From Amylostereum areolatum (lineage: Eukaryota; Basidiomycota; Agaricomycetes; Russulales; Stereaceae): 64,000 nt of DNA. The notes under the pieces are model-generated. The model did not search any database, was not told the DNA's origin, and saw only the letters and a list, made by a program, of their open reading frames with translations. Below, one piece after another: positions 34,019 through 45,101 of this stretch. Numbering within the stretch: position 1 is the first letter of the stretch; every line of letters starts with the position of its first letter. A program made the translations under genes and the position numbers. The stretch lies in NCBI GenBank assembly GCA_012932865.1, contig SAXG01000022.1, positions 682,001 through 746,000 on the forward strand. The letters run 5' to 3'.

Positions 34019-34943
34019 GTGGATCCAAGGAACGCGGAAAGTACGCCCTCTTCCTTCTTCTTTCTGCACGTACGCTTGACATATCGTCCTCAGCGCGTTT
34101 AGAGGGGATTCCATCCGCAGAACCTGTGAGAGGATTCACCCTGGGGAGGATAGTCTGTTCTATTATCGCGCTTTCAAAGACGTGCCACGGTTGGTCGCCC
34201 GCGGCCGTCAAAAAGGCAAAGGCGGAAAGACCTGCGAAAGAGCGGCGGACGACCCGTTCGTCGTCGATCTGGACACACTTCGTGCTGCGGCCCAAGAACT
34301 TTTCCCTGTCTTTATGCAACAAAACATCCTGGATGCTGCCGCTGAAGCCTTGGGAATCGAAGCTGACTCCGCTATGAGCCACCCAGCCAATCCCTTCCCT
34401 CCGGGAGAGAACCTTGCAAACGAAATAACGTCGACTCCACCCAATGCCTCGGACATGCCTCAATCTATTCATTCCCCCTCTTCCCTTCGCCCTTCACCTG
34501 TCCCTTTCCCTCTCCCTTATCCTCTCCCCCCAAGTGTGGCTTGCCGCCCTGAACAGCACGTTTCGCCGACTGCCACACCCATCCCCACTCTTGTCTTTCC
34601 TTCTTTACATGCATCGGCTTCAACACCTCGTTCCCTGCAGCCAGCGAATGACTCGGTCGAGTACGAGTCGATGCTGGGGAAGCGCAAACTCGTGGAAGAC
34701 CTTCTCGAGGACACTGAAAACTCCGCTCTCTCCGAGCCCCCTGTTGAGATGGAACAGTGGCCCTTCAAACGTCGTAGAACGGCGTCATACGAATTCGCAT
34801 TTTTGCGTCAAAACGTCGCCGTGGAGGAGACTGCTGAGCCCCCAGACCATGACTTTAGTCTCGATGCTTTTTTCCTTCCACAATACGAGTCCCCCCGGGC
34901 CCTTTCAGAGGCTTCCCTTTTGACATCCACTGAAGAGTTATAG

Positions 34944-35308
34944 AGCGAACCAATCGATGGAGCTGGCTCCTTGGATATGCTCGGAGATGAGCTCTTTCCC
35001 GGAGAGACGATAGATGATCCCGTCTGAAGATGCTCCAAGAGGAAGCCTATTCTATTACGGTAAGTGGGATGAGTCTCTTTTGCTGTCTCTACATACATTG
35101 CCTCGTTGTTCAAGTTGTTGGATTAACATCTTACGCCGTATACTTTATCTCATCTCGTGCCTTGTTAGCTTTCCCTTCTCGTTAGTCTCCTTGTGTACGA
35201 TTCATGAATGATAGCGCATTTATACACCATCATCGACTAGATGGACCAATAATGAACTTCAGAATGACGCCTACCGTATATTTTCAACATCGTATCTCGA
35301 CCTATGTA
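34944..35308. other. Intergenic, 3' flank of the split gene
   Basis: This 365-bp stretch holds the 3' UTR of the interrupted gene and the 3' flank of the minus-strand carboxylesterase. An intron-like GTAAGT...TTAG is present near 35060-35170. No gene is supported. Confidence 0.4.
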
Positions 35309-37454
35309 TCACACGCCCGTCTGATCCACGACGTCCTCCTGCATCCAAAATGCGCATCTCGCCGCCTCGAATGCGGAGATCTGCTCGAGCTGACTTGCTG
35401 TAGTAGTCCCATTGCCCCGTGTGAAGACCATCCGGTTCCGGGCATCAGACTGGTAGGCAGGCCAAAGAGCTGCGTATTCGGTGGGATTGTTGGATGAGAC
35501 GAAGGACGTCCATGCCGCAATGGCCTCCCGGGAGAGGAGCGCTTCGGACTAGAAGAGAATGGCGTCGGTCGGGGGAAATTGCATGAGAAGGCAGAAACGC
35601 TACTTCGTTGAATGCGTGGAAAGCGAAGCCGGCGTTGGACGCAGAAGTCGTGCCTTCGAGTTCTCGTCGGTTTCGTATAGGTATAAAATGGGTTTTACAT
35701 ACCGTCGAACAGGAAATACAGATCGGACGTGTGCATGACGCCTTCATAAGGAGTCTCTGTCAAAAGAACTGGATTCGGGGCGTTCCACCTGGCCAGGATA
35801 TGAGCAATACCGACTAGAATTTGCCTAGCGAAGACCTTCCTACCTAAAGGTGAAGACGTTGGTCGCTCCCTTCGCCACGAGACGGTCCGCCATAAGTTGC
35901 TCCCTTCAATACACATTAAAATCGACGCGAAGCCAACAATAGAAAACGAACATGCAGCCGAAGACGACGTCTTGAGCAATCGTCCACGCGAGGTCGTATT
36001 CTGTTTCGAACGGACTCCCAGGAGCACCGACCTCTGGATAGAATTCGAACATTTGCCTCAATGTGCTGTTGGTCTAAAAACGCCACCGTCAGGACCTGTA
36101 TTGCGGAGAGATAGACACAAAACCGCTCACCACGCCTATCCAACGGTCGTGAAAGATGCGCTCGACGATGTCTGCATTCGTGTGGAAGTCTTCAGGGGCG
36201 CCATTCGCGAAGGATCGTCCATCATTTGTGCAGTGTCCGCCCAAGAAGTCCACGGTGCTGAACCGTCCTTGGCGGAGGAGATTTGAAGGCAAGTCAGGAA
36301 GGAACGCGCCATCGACGCCTGCAGCAACCGATCCGACGGAATTGACGCCTGAGATGATGCTGGCGACGGATGCACCACGCAGACATGCCAAAGCGGAGGA
36401 GGAGGAAGAACAACCGGCGGCAGCGGTGAAATTGCCTGGTAAATAGGTGGGTCGGTGCATAAATAAGATAGCGTTTTCGATTACTCACTGAAGACCACCT
36501 CGGAATGCGAAGAGAGTACGTGATAAGTCGGACCATACCCGATCGATTGGGTTACAGCACGGTTGAATGGTGGGGAACCCTCTCCTATATGGAAGTCAAA
36601 TCCACTGGTGAACAGAAAAGAAATGTAAAAACGTACCTCCATAAGCTACAACTTGCATGACAACGCTTGCGGCTCCGGCGCTTTCTCCGATGATCGTCAC
36701 CCTTTCCGGATCTCCTCCTGCTTTCCGGATATGCCGTTGGACCCAACCCAGCGCCGCACGCTGGTCTAGCAATCCATTGTTGAAGTCGCCATCTTGGCCC
36801 ACCGCCGAGCCAGCGAGGAAACCAAGGGCGTTTAAGCGATAACCGACGGAAACGCCGACGATACCAGGGTTTTGAGCGACCCAATCGTAGAGAGGGAATC
36901 CTTGTGTAGTCTTCCAGTATGTTTAGTTGTGGAAAAGGTAGGTCGAAGGGAGAAAAACGCACCCCGTCCACAAAGCCGCCGCCGTAAATGTAGAAAGCGA
37001 CAGGAAGCTTAGATGACTCTGTGGCGTTGGCAGGCTTCCAAACGTTCAGATAGAGACAATCTTGACGGGTAGAATACGCCACTCGAATGACCAGGTGTCA
37101 CACACATAAAATGATAAAACAACGCATACCTTCTGAACCGACGCCCTCGGCGGCAGGTTGCTGTATGCACGGCAATGCAAAATTCCTGGCATCTGTGACA
37201 TTGACAGGACCGCTAGGGGTCTCGTTGAGAGGTTGGGGAGCGCGAAAGCGAAGATCTCCGAGCGGGGGCTGGGCGAAGGGAATTCCGCCAAAAAAGACGA
37301 CAGGGCCGTTTGATTCACCTGAAGGGGCGGTGGAATTTCCCAGATATTTTGCAAAGCCAAGGTCAAGCACAGGACCGGTTGGGGTTGAAGGGGTAGATGC
37401 CACAAGAGGCAAATACAAGAGCAAGCCCAAACTCCAGGTGCGAAAAGGCGCCAT
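35309..37454 (-). CDS. Secreted type-B carboxylesterase/lipase, copy 1
   Basis: The product is an alpha/beta-hydrolase of the carboxylesterase type B (cholinesterase/lipase) family and should cleave carboxylic esters outside the cell. It has a signal peptide ([20 protein letters not shown]). Family landmarks follow in order: [31 protein letters not shown], the oxyanion segment [21 protein letters not shown] and the nucleophile elbow [15 protein letters not shown]. Near the C-terminus, DLYFLFDG and the His-containing [11 protein letters not shown] supply the rest of the active-site region. The end is [13 protein letters not shown]. About nine introns of 45-60 nt are inferred. One near 35970 must use the donor GTTCGT to keep frame. 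Many Asn-x-Ser/Thr sites suggest glycosylation. It is the intact member of a tandem pair. Confidence 0.85.
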
Positions 37455-37783
37455 AAACTCTGATCTTCGTTCGTGGACTCTGCTCGAGATTATATAGACC
37501 GAGTCATCAGGTATTCTTGTCGAGAAAAAAAGACGTCATAGGGCTCGTGGCCGCGGGGTGACCTTTCGACGGCCCGCAGGAGATCTCGAGGTTGAAGAAG
37601 CATAGTCAGGCGGGGGAATGCGATGTTCTGCGGGGTGCCGTCTGGTAGCTGTTTCGCGACCGACTTGGCGGCGAGAAAACTTTGTTGTTGAGCATTGAAT
37701 ATTGAACAATGAACGAAGTCGATCCCTGGTTACATGACACTTGTGTCGAAGCCGAAGCTAGGAAACGTGATTTGTGGTATATA
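37455..37783. other. Duplicated promoter region of carboxylesterase copy 1
   Basis: The sequence upstream of copy 1 (for example GACGTCATAGGGCTCGTGG near 37531) recurs upstream of copy 2 near 40298. The duplication that made the pair therefore included the promoter. A TATATAGACC sequence lies near 37491, about 38 nt upstream of the ATG. Confidence 0.55.
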
Positions 37784-40214
37784 TCATACGCCCGTCTGAT
37801 CCACGACGTCCTCCTGCATCCAAAACGCGCATCTCGCCGCCTCGAATGCGGAGATCTGCTCGAGCTGGCTGGCTGTGGCATTCCCGTTGCCCCGCGTGAA
37901 GACCATCCGGTTCCGAACGTCGGGCTTGTAGGTAGGCCAAAGGGTTGCGTGTTCAGTGAGATCAGACGAGACGAAGGATGTCCAGGCGGCGATAGCCTCC
38001 CGAGAGAGGGCAGCTTCGGACTATTAGAACATGTCGTTAGTCGGGGAGTGTTTCTCGGATAAGTCGAAGGAGTACTTCATTGAACGCGTGGAACTCAAAG
38101 CCTGCGTTGGGTGTGCGAGTCGTGCCTATAGTAGTTTAGTTAATCACGTTCGCGCGATAAGGATGGAGGAAGGAGGAAGTAGCCATACCGTCAAACAGGA
38201 AATACAAATCGGACGTATGCATGACCCCTTCGTATGGTGTCTCTGCTAGAAGAGCCGGATTCGGCGCGTTCCACCTGTTCGGGATAAAAGCGATCCAGAG
38301 CAGAGATTCCGCAACGAAAGTGTCTCTACCTGAATGTGAAAACGTTGGAAGACCCCCTCGCCACGAGACGGTCCGCCATAAACTGCTCCCTTTGGACAAT
38401 ATCAACAGAAACGATGAGAGATAGGAAACGAAAACCGAACATGCAGCCGAAGACGACGTCCTGAGAGATTGTCCACGCGAGATCGTACTCCGTGTCGAAC
38501 GGGCTTCCAGGAGCGCCGACCTCTGGATAGAATTCAAACATTCGTTTCAACGTGTTGTTAGACTAAAGATACCTCCTTCAGGATCTAAATTGCAGAGAAA
38601 GCTTAGCCGCCTACCACGCCTGTCCAACGATCATGAAAGATACGTTCGACGATGTCTGCATTCGTGTGAAAGTCTTCAGGGGCGCCGTTCGCGAAGGTCC
38701 GTCCATCATTGGTGCAATGTCCGCCCATGAATTCCACAGTGCTGAACCGTCCTTGGCGGAGGAGGTTTGAAGGCAAATCAGGAAGAAACGTGCCATCGAC
38801 GCCTGGACCGACCGGACCGACGGAATTGATGCCAGAGATGATGCTGGTGACAGAGGCGTTCCGTAGGCATGCCAAAGCGTCGAAAGATGAAGAGCATCCC
38901 ACGGCGGCGGTAAAATTGCCTTTGCAGTACGTGAGTTGGTGCGTGAGATAGCGTTTTTCGAATGCTCACTGAAAATCGCCTCGGAAAGAGAAGATAGTAC
39001 GTGGGAGGTCGAACCATACCCGATGGACTGGGTTACAGCACGATTGAACGGGGGGGAATTCTCTCCTATACTTAGAGGGAGAGGCATGATTACAAATAAG
39101 ATCAGAAGGGTAAACACGCACCTCCATAAGCTACAACCTGCATGACAACACTTGCGGCACCAGCACTTTCCCCTATGATTGTTACCTTTTCCGGATCCCC
39201 TCCTGCTTTCCGGATATGCCGTTGGACCCAACTTAGCGCCGCACGCTGGTCGAGCAACCCAGCATTGAAGTCGCCATCCTGCCCAACCGCCGACCCAGCG
39301 AGGAAGCCAAGGACGTTTAGGCGATAGCCGACCATCAGGAAAAACCTCCCTTACTAAAATCAACAAATCCAGCAAATTAGCGCTAGTTAGAGGGGGACCT
39401 TCCTAAAGTGAACTAACGGGCTCTATTCTCACAAAACCCCGTACACATTTCGATGCACCGTCGTCGACATTGACCTCATATTTGCACTTCAAATACATAG
39501 TTGAGGCCAGAAGGGTGACAGGGACCTACGTTGACGTAGTGCCTTGCAGGTTGGCAGCGGGAACAGGGAATTAGGAAGGTCCCCCTCTAATTAGTAGATT
39601 TTTAGTAAGGGAGGTTTTTCCTGATGACGGATACGCCGACAATACCAGGATTTTGCGCGACCCAGTCGTAGAGAGGGAACCCTTGCGTAGTCTTCCAGGA
39701 TATTTAGTGGCGAAAATTCATCGAAGAGAGAATTTACCCCGTCCATGAAACCGCCACCGTAGATGTAGAAAGCGACGGGGAGATTGGAAGCTTCTGTCGC
39801 ATTGGCGGGCTTCCAAACGTTCAGATAGAGGCAATCTTGACGGGTAGGACGCGTCACTCGAATGAGCGGATAACGCGAGAAACGATTCATACCTTCCGAA
39901 CCAACGCCCTCGGCGGCAGGTTGCTGTATGCACGGTAAGGCGAAATTTCTAGCATCTGTGACATTGACAGGAGCGCCAGGGGTCTCGTTGAGAGGTTGGG
40001 GAGCGCGAAAGCGAAGATCTCCGAGCGGGGGTTGTGCGAAGGGAATTCCACCGAAAAATACAACAGAACCGTTTGGTTCACCTGAGGGGGTGGTGGAATT
40101 TCCCAGATATTTCGCGAAGCCGAGGTCGAGTATAGGACCGGCCAGAGATGAGGTAGATGCCACAAGAGGCAAATACATAAGCAAGCCCAAACTCCAGGTT
40201 CGAAAGGGCGCCAT
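37784..40214 (-). pseudogene. Carboxylesterase copy 2, interrupted by a MITE
   Basis: This is a close tandem paralogue of the gene at 35309-37454, with the same exon layout. Matching features are the signal peptide [73 protein letters not shown] and the same C-terminus. A 294-bp insertion at 39333-39626 splits the exon encoding [12 protein letters not shown]. Reading from the upstream exon into the insertion meets TAA within the terminal repeat. No splice pair I can see removes the insertion and restores frame. The rest appears undamaged, so inactivation looks recent. A truncated product from an internal start cannot be excluded but would lack the signal peptide and oxyanion segment. Confidence 0.8.
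39333..39626. mobile_element. MITE with CATCAGG termini, 294 bp
   Basis: The insertion has perfect 27-bp terminal inverted repeats starting CATCAGGAAAAACCTCCC. A second matching inverted block, TTAGAGGGGGACCTTCCTAA, lies inside each end. It is flanked by the dinucleotide AC on both sides (39331-39332, 39627-39628). The intact paralogue has a single uninterrupted copy of this site, which confirms the boundaries. There is no coding capacity. Its first 11 bases match the left end of the 11.2-kb Plavaka element, so it is probably mobilised by that transposase family. Confidence 0.88.
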
Positions 40215-40747
40215 AATTTTAGGCTTCTGTTCATGGACTCCGCTCGACATTATATATGTAGAGACCTCATCGTGTATTCTTGTCGAGGAAAAGGACGTCA
40301 TAGGGCTCGTGGTCGCGGGGGTGACCTTTCGACGGTCCGTCGGAGGTCTCGAGGTTCAGAAAGCATAGTCATGTGGGGGAGGTGATGTTCTGCGGGAACC
40401 GTCTGGCGAGTAGCTTGAGCCATTTTGCGGCGCTGACTTTGTGAGAAAAGTGTGTTGAACAATGAACAGGAACGTGCAATGTCGATCCTTGGTTACATAA
40501 TAGATCGAGGATGCGTAATATCGGAAACGTGATGTGATGCTTTTGATGCGAAAGAGATGACGTGGGGAGTCGCGCATTGGACGCGGCGACGACAGACGAC
40601 CGACGATTGGTGAGCTGAGCACTCACAAAGCACCCATGAGCATCCTCGTCGTCACACAAACTCGGCGTACCCATCATGGTTCTTCCTCTATAAAGCCCCC
40701 GCAGTCCATTTCATTCTCTCATATTCTCTTTCCCTCTCCGCAATACT
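40215..40747. other. Divergent intergenic region: esterase copy 2 and oxidoreductase
   Basis: The left part (to about 40500) is the duplicated esterase promoter, with TATATATG near 40252. The right part is the promoter of the AIF-like gene, with CTATAAAGC at 40690-40698, about 50 nt upstream of its ATG. Confidence 0.5.
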
Positions 40748-42049
40748 ATGGCCTTATCCACCCAGAAGAAAAATATCGTCATCGTCGGTGGTGGGATAGC
40801 CGGCTGCCATGCTGCCCAAACTCTCTCCAAGAAGATCGACCCCGTACACCATACGTTGACTCTCATTAATGCCCGACATTTCTTTCTTCCCCTTCCCGTA
40901 ACCGTGCGTATGACCACCACCGCCGAGGGAAAGATCGAAGATTTCGCCTTTGTCCCCTACGACAAGCTTCTCGCACCTGGCCGGGGCACTGTCCGCATTG
41001 CACGCGTCTCTTCCGTCGATGTCAAGGAAGGCGCCACCAGTGGCTCTCTTATTCTCACCGACAGCGAGCGCCTTCCGTTCGACATCCTCGTTCTCGCTCC
41101 GGGCAACACTTGGAGCGGTCCGCTTGACTTCCCCGACTCTGCCGAAGACATTCAGGCCCATTTAGCCACATGGAGGAAGAAGTTCAAAGACGCTTCGAAA
41201 GTCGTCATGGTTGGTGGTGGTGCCGTCGGGTTTGGTTCGTTCTTTCACCACCTTGATTCGAACACTAGATCTGATTGTCGCTCGCAGAATTCGCCGGCGA
41301 AATCAAGCAATTCTACCCTGAGAAGAAAACCACAGTTGTCCATTCTCTTCCTCTTCCTCTCTCCGATGTCTTCCCAGACAAGTTCCGCAAGCGTGTGGAG
41401 AAAGATTTCCGGGCTGCTGACGTCGATATCGTTTTCAACGACTCGGTCGACCAACTCGATGCTAAGGACAAGAAGGTAGTTCCCACTCGTTCTGGAAGGC
41501 AACTCGAGGGCGATCTGATCGTACGCGTCTCTTTGCCCTTTCCTTTGGCCCTGTGTCGACATTGAACCGTTGCCTGGAAAGGTTCCTACATTTGGGGGCA
41601 AACCTGCGACAGGCTTCCTTACCTCTCTCGGTGACGGAGTTCTCACCGCACGCGGACATATTCGCGTCAAGCCTACGCTGCAACTTCCCACTTTTCCGAC
41701 GATATTTGCCATAGGTGACGCTATTGATTGGAACGAGTCAAGGCAGGTGCCCCAAGCGGACGCCCATGCGGAAGTCGCCGCGGCGAACGTGCTCAACTTG
41801 CTCGCAGGTCATGCTCCGAGCAAAGAGTATAAAGGCTCCCGCAAGGTGATAATCATCACCAATGGAAAGGTCCGCCCAGCTTTTCTTCTTTGAGGATCTG
41901 ATTTCAACGGCCTTTTCGGGCAGTATCGTGGCATCGGATACCTGGGTTTCCTTTGGGGGATAATTGTGGGGAACTGGATCTGCAGTCTCCTCAAAGGACG
42001 GAGTCTACTCCTTGGTATGATCAGGAAGAGACTTGGTCAGCCCGCCTAG
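40748..42049 (+). CDS. AIF/AMID-like FAD-NAD(P) oxidoreductase 1
   Basis: The protein is a pyridine-nucleotide-disulphide-type flavoprotein of the AMID/AIF2 (ferroptosis suppressor 1-like) group, probably reducing quinones with NAD(P)H. The FAD-binding strand is KKNIVIVGGGIAGCHAAQ. The NAD(P)-binding fold is KVVMVGGGAVGF spliced to EFAGEIKQFYPEKKTT. The flavin-ribityl motif is FPTIFAIGDAIDW. Conserved PFDILVLAPG lies between. Introns are near 41235-41287, 41521-41580 and 41871-41922. The C-terminus, GYLGFLWGIIVGNWICSLL, is hydrophobic and could anchor the protein to a membrane. A second such gene follows 1 kb downstream in the same orientation. Confidence 0.87.
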
Positions 42050-43093
42050 ATTTGGACGTCATGCGATCCTGCCGGCGGTTTCTGTTGTTCAGTATGTATT
42101 CATCTCGTGTTTAATGTTCGTTTGTCGAATTTGAACTGTTGGTTAACGACTATTTCTCATCGGATCCTTGAATTTGATCTTGGCCGCCACAGATGGCCGG
42201 CGTGACAGAAAGTCAATCAAAAAGTGAGCCATACTTGAGCTGCGAGAGCGACCCCCATACGTATACAACCCTGTAGGCCCATCGCGACGTTACCAGAAAA
42301 CGTTTCTGATTGTCCAGCGTGATGAGCCTCATGCCCACTGACCTCGTAGTTCTCAGCTCCTCAAGGCCTCACTCGCGGATATCCCCCTTCCAGCGCTGAT
42401 GATCAACTATTTAATAACGTGTATCTAACAGCACATCGACGAACTCGAGAAGTCTGTTCTTCTCTGGTTTCCTCTGGAGGTCTGATGCGTCGTCAATCAT
42501 AGTTGCGTGGACGGCCTGCAGCTCCTTAACGGGCTGCTTGCATTGAGTGGGTAGGGTTGTCGACTATCTCAAGCATCAAGCTGATAACCTGCGCTGTTTT
42601 AGACACGTTCTTACCCTCAGATGAGTTCTCGCAAGCGAAAACGTACCTCAATTTAAACTTATAAACTCGGAAACAGCGGTGCATGATACAGTCCGACGCT
42701 CGAGTCGCAGGCAAAGTCAGTCTTTAAAACCCCATTAAGGAAGCGTCATCCCGCGGCTCGTTTTTCTCCTCCGCCCCCAATCCATGGCGTCTGTCATAGC
42801 AATATTGACTCTGCGTTCACACCCCAAGCCGGATGTCTGCCCAATCACCTGTGGTAACGAGACATCCTCACTGGTAGTCTGGCTCTATGAGCAATCTGCC
42901 CCCATGACATGGGCGTCGCGTCTCGCTGCCGCCCATCTTTTGAGAAGGATTCCATCACCGTGATAAGATTTTCTCTGCCTATATAACGGAATAGACCCTC
43001 TGGGGAGGAAGCGGTTCGCACATACTCACGCTCGGCGTCTCCTCAAAGTCCCCCGCTTTTTTCTCCCATCAACGCCACCCGCTCGTCCGAATC
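42050..43093. other. Intergenic region between the two oxidoreductases
   Basis: There is no gene. One 62-codon minus-strand frame (42714-42526) has no motif. A TATA-like CCTATATAACGG lies near 42977, about 115 nt upstream of the downstream ATG, and TTTAAAA at 42723. No repeats are seen. Confidence 0.45.
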
Positions 43094-44477
43094 ATGGCCA
43101 CGCCGTCGGAGGATAGAGAACAAAATATCGTCATCGTGGGTGGTGGGCCCGCCGGGGTGGCAATCGTCCGCGAGCTCGAGGAGAAGATGCACCTCGCCAC
43201 CCAGCACAAGGTCATCCTTATCACCGCTCGCCCGTTTTACCTGCACTATCCTGCAGCGATGCGGATGACGACCACTGCTGAGGGTGACCTCGAACACAAG
43301 GCCCTGATCCCCTTCGATGACAACCTTTTCCTGGCCAGGGTCAAGGTCGAGCGGGTCATCGCCGTCGAGCCGAACGAGAACGGCATGGGCGGCGGGGTTC
43401 TTCTCGAGACTGGCCAAAGGATTCCTTACGATATCTTGGTTCTCGCGCCGGGGAGTCTATGGATGGGTCCGCTGAACTTTCCCGACGGCGAGGAGTCGGC
43501 GATGGCTCACATCGAGATGTGGAGAGGGCGGTTTCAGAGAGCAAAGAGCGTCGCCGTGGTCGGCGGGGGATCCACAGGCGTTGGTCGGTCTTCTCCATGT
43601 CTACATACACACCAACATACTGACGCCACCTATGCATCATCCAGAATTTGCCGGCGAGATCAAGCAGTTTTTCCCTCAAACGAAGACAACGATTATCCAC
43701 GAAGACCGGCAGCTTCTCAATGCCATTTATCCCGACAAATTACGCACCAAGCTGGAGCGCAACATCCGCGGTAGCAATGTCGAGATCGTCTTCAATGACA
43801 CCGTAGAACGTTTCGATTCCGACAATGGATCGGTGGTCACAAGCGCGGGCAAGCGTGTCGATGCCGACATTGTTGTACGTCCTTGTCTCTCCCCTCCGTC
43901 ATTTCTATCACGCCTAAATCTCTATGCCCAGATAATGGCCACCGGAAGTATCCCCGCAACTGACTTTCTTAAATCCATCGGTCCTGGCGTCCTTACGAAC
44001 ACCGGGCACATTCGTGTCAGACCGACGCTTCAACTCCCGTCCTTCCCTACCATATTTGCAGCAGGCGATGCGACTGAATGGCCTGAGCCGAAGCAGCTTA
44101 CGCCGTGCATGAACCACACGGAAGTCATCGTCGCAAATATCCTTTCCCTCCTCGTGGGCAAACCCGCTACAGAAGAATACGAAGGCTCTTCCCGCAACAT
44201 CGTTATCTCCAACGGAAAGGTGCGCCCAATGGCCCTTTTATGCCCTTGATACGTATATGTCTGACCAGCCGTTACTTTCCTTGTGATCTTCGTGCCTCTT
44301 TCCCTCCCGACTCATACGTACCTCCTGCTCTCGCAGTCCCGAGGAGTCGCATATTTCGATTCATTGGGCGGTGTTGTGATGGGAAACCTGGTCGCAACCA
44401 CTGCAAAAAGCCGCGGGCTGATGGTCGACAAGGCGAGGCAGCATGTTTTGCGACCTTTCTACAAATGGAGGTTCTGA
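43094..44477 (+). CDS. AIF/AMID-like FAD-NAD(P) oxidoreductase 2
   Basis: This is a tandem paralogue of the gene at 40748-42049. The FAD-binding motif is better conserved: QNIVIVGGGPAGVAIVREL. The NAD(P) motif is SVAVVGGGSTGV joined to EFAGEIKQFFPQTKTT, and the flavin motif is FPTIFAAGDATEW. The shared MTTTAEGDLEHKALIPFDD block matches copy 1 (MTTTAEGKIEDFAFVPYDK). Introns are near 43583-43645, 43875-43932 and 44220-44337. The C-terminus differs from copy 1: GVVMGNLVATTAKSRGLMV, then a basic FYKWRF end. Divergence between the copies is large, so the duplication is old, unlike the esterase pair. Confidence 0.87.
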
Positions 44478-45101
44478 AGGTGGCGCGCTGCGTGCGCACA
44501 TAATACTTACTGACCAGACTCGATCTCGATCTTATCCTCTCCCCTATGATTCCATTATCGTTATTGAGTTTGTTCCTCTCGCCGCTTGTTTCCCCGCGGA
44601 CTGAGTTGATGTGTAACTGGCTGTAGTCGTGTGTATTATGATTGTATACAAGTGGAAATCACTCTGCAACATGGTATTACGGTCCTTGTCTACTATTCGA
44701 AAGGTTGACTAGTCATACATTCCCCCCTATCCAACGACCGCCTTGCATGGTACTTAGCTATATTATGTTCAGACCTTCGACTGGATAACGAACAGCAGGC
44801 GTCGTGCATTCTGCGAGCGGGCTCAATGGCGATACCCGCGGACGTGGGCACCGATTCATTCGCCCTTCAAGCTTACGTCGGCGAATAAGAAGAATAGATG
44901 CATTTACAGTATGTACGTATACACGGGGGTAAATATACACGGCAGATGCCTTGTTGGCTATGTGATAGAACGAAGTCGTCAAATAAGAATGCTACACTAT
45001 ACTCCACCCAGATGCGCGTGAGGAAAACAAGAAAGCTAAGCAAAAGAAGAGGAGAAACCCCGAGAAATGAGATGGAGAGTCCATAGTCTATGTGTGCACC
45101 T
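44478..45101. other. Convergent 3' intergenic region
   Basis: The region lies between two convergent genes and should contain both 3' UTRs. Only short, motif-free frames are present. Confidence 0.45.

Larger units (their letters stand above)
22417..34943 (+). pseudogene. Host gene split by the Plavaka insertion
   Basis: Two pieces of one gene lie outside the transposon. Left: exon 1 22417-22527 (MPAVAHGATPDVNVAQAQ...), an intron with a TACTAAC-type branch sequence to 22580, and exon 2 from 22581, open up to 22796. Right: from 34021, an intron at 34041-34093, then a long exon to the stop at 34943. If the element and one GT target copy are ignored, exon 2 joins in frame to the right piece and stays open into the 283-codon last exon. 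The join region contains QCGHQKC and RRTCERIHPGEDSLFYYRAF, a Cys/His arrangement like a degenerate C2H2 finger. The C-terminus has nuclear-type basic blocks (GKRKLVEDL, PFKRRRT), so a DNA-binding protein is likely; I cannot name it. As it stands the gene should be inactive. Confidence 0.65.

Noticed and set aside
39591..40301. Esterase copy 2 as a gene using MITE sequence as a new C-terminus
   Set aside because: That frame skips the intron needed to keep the conserved oxyanion segment in frame. A correctly spliced reading meets a stop in the MITE repeat.
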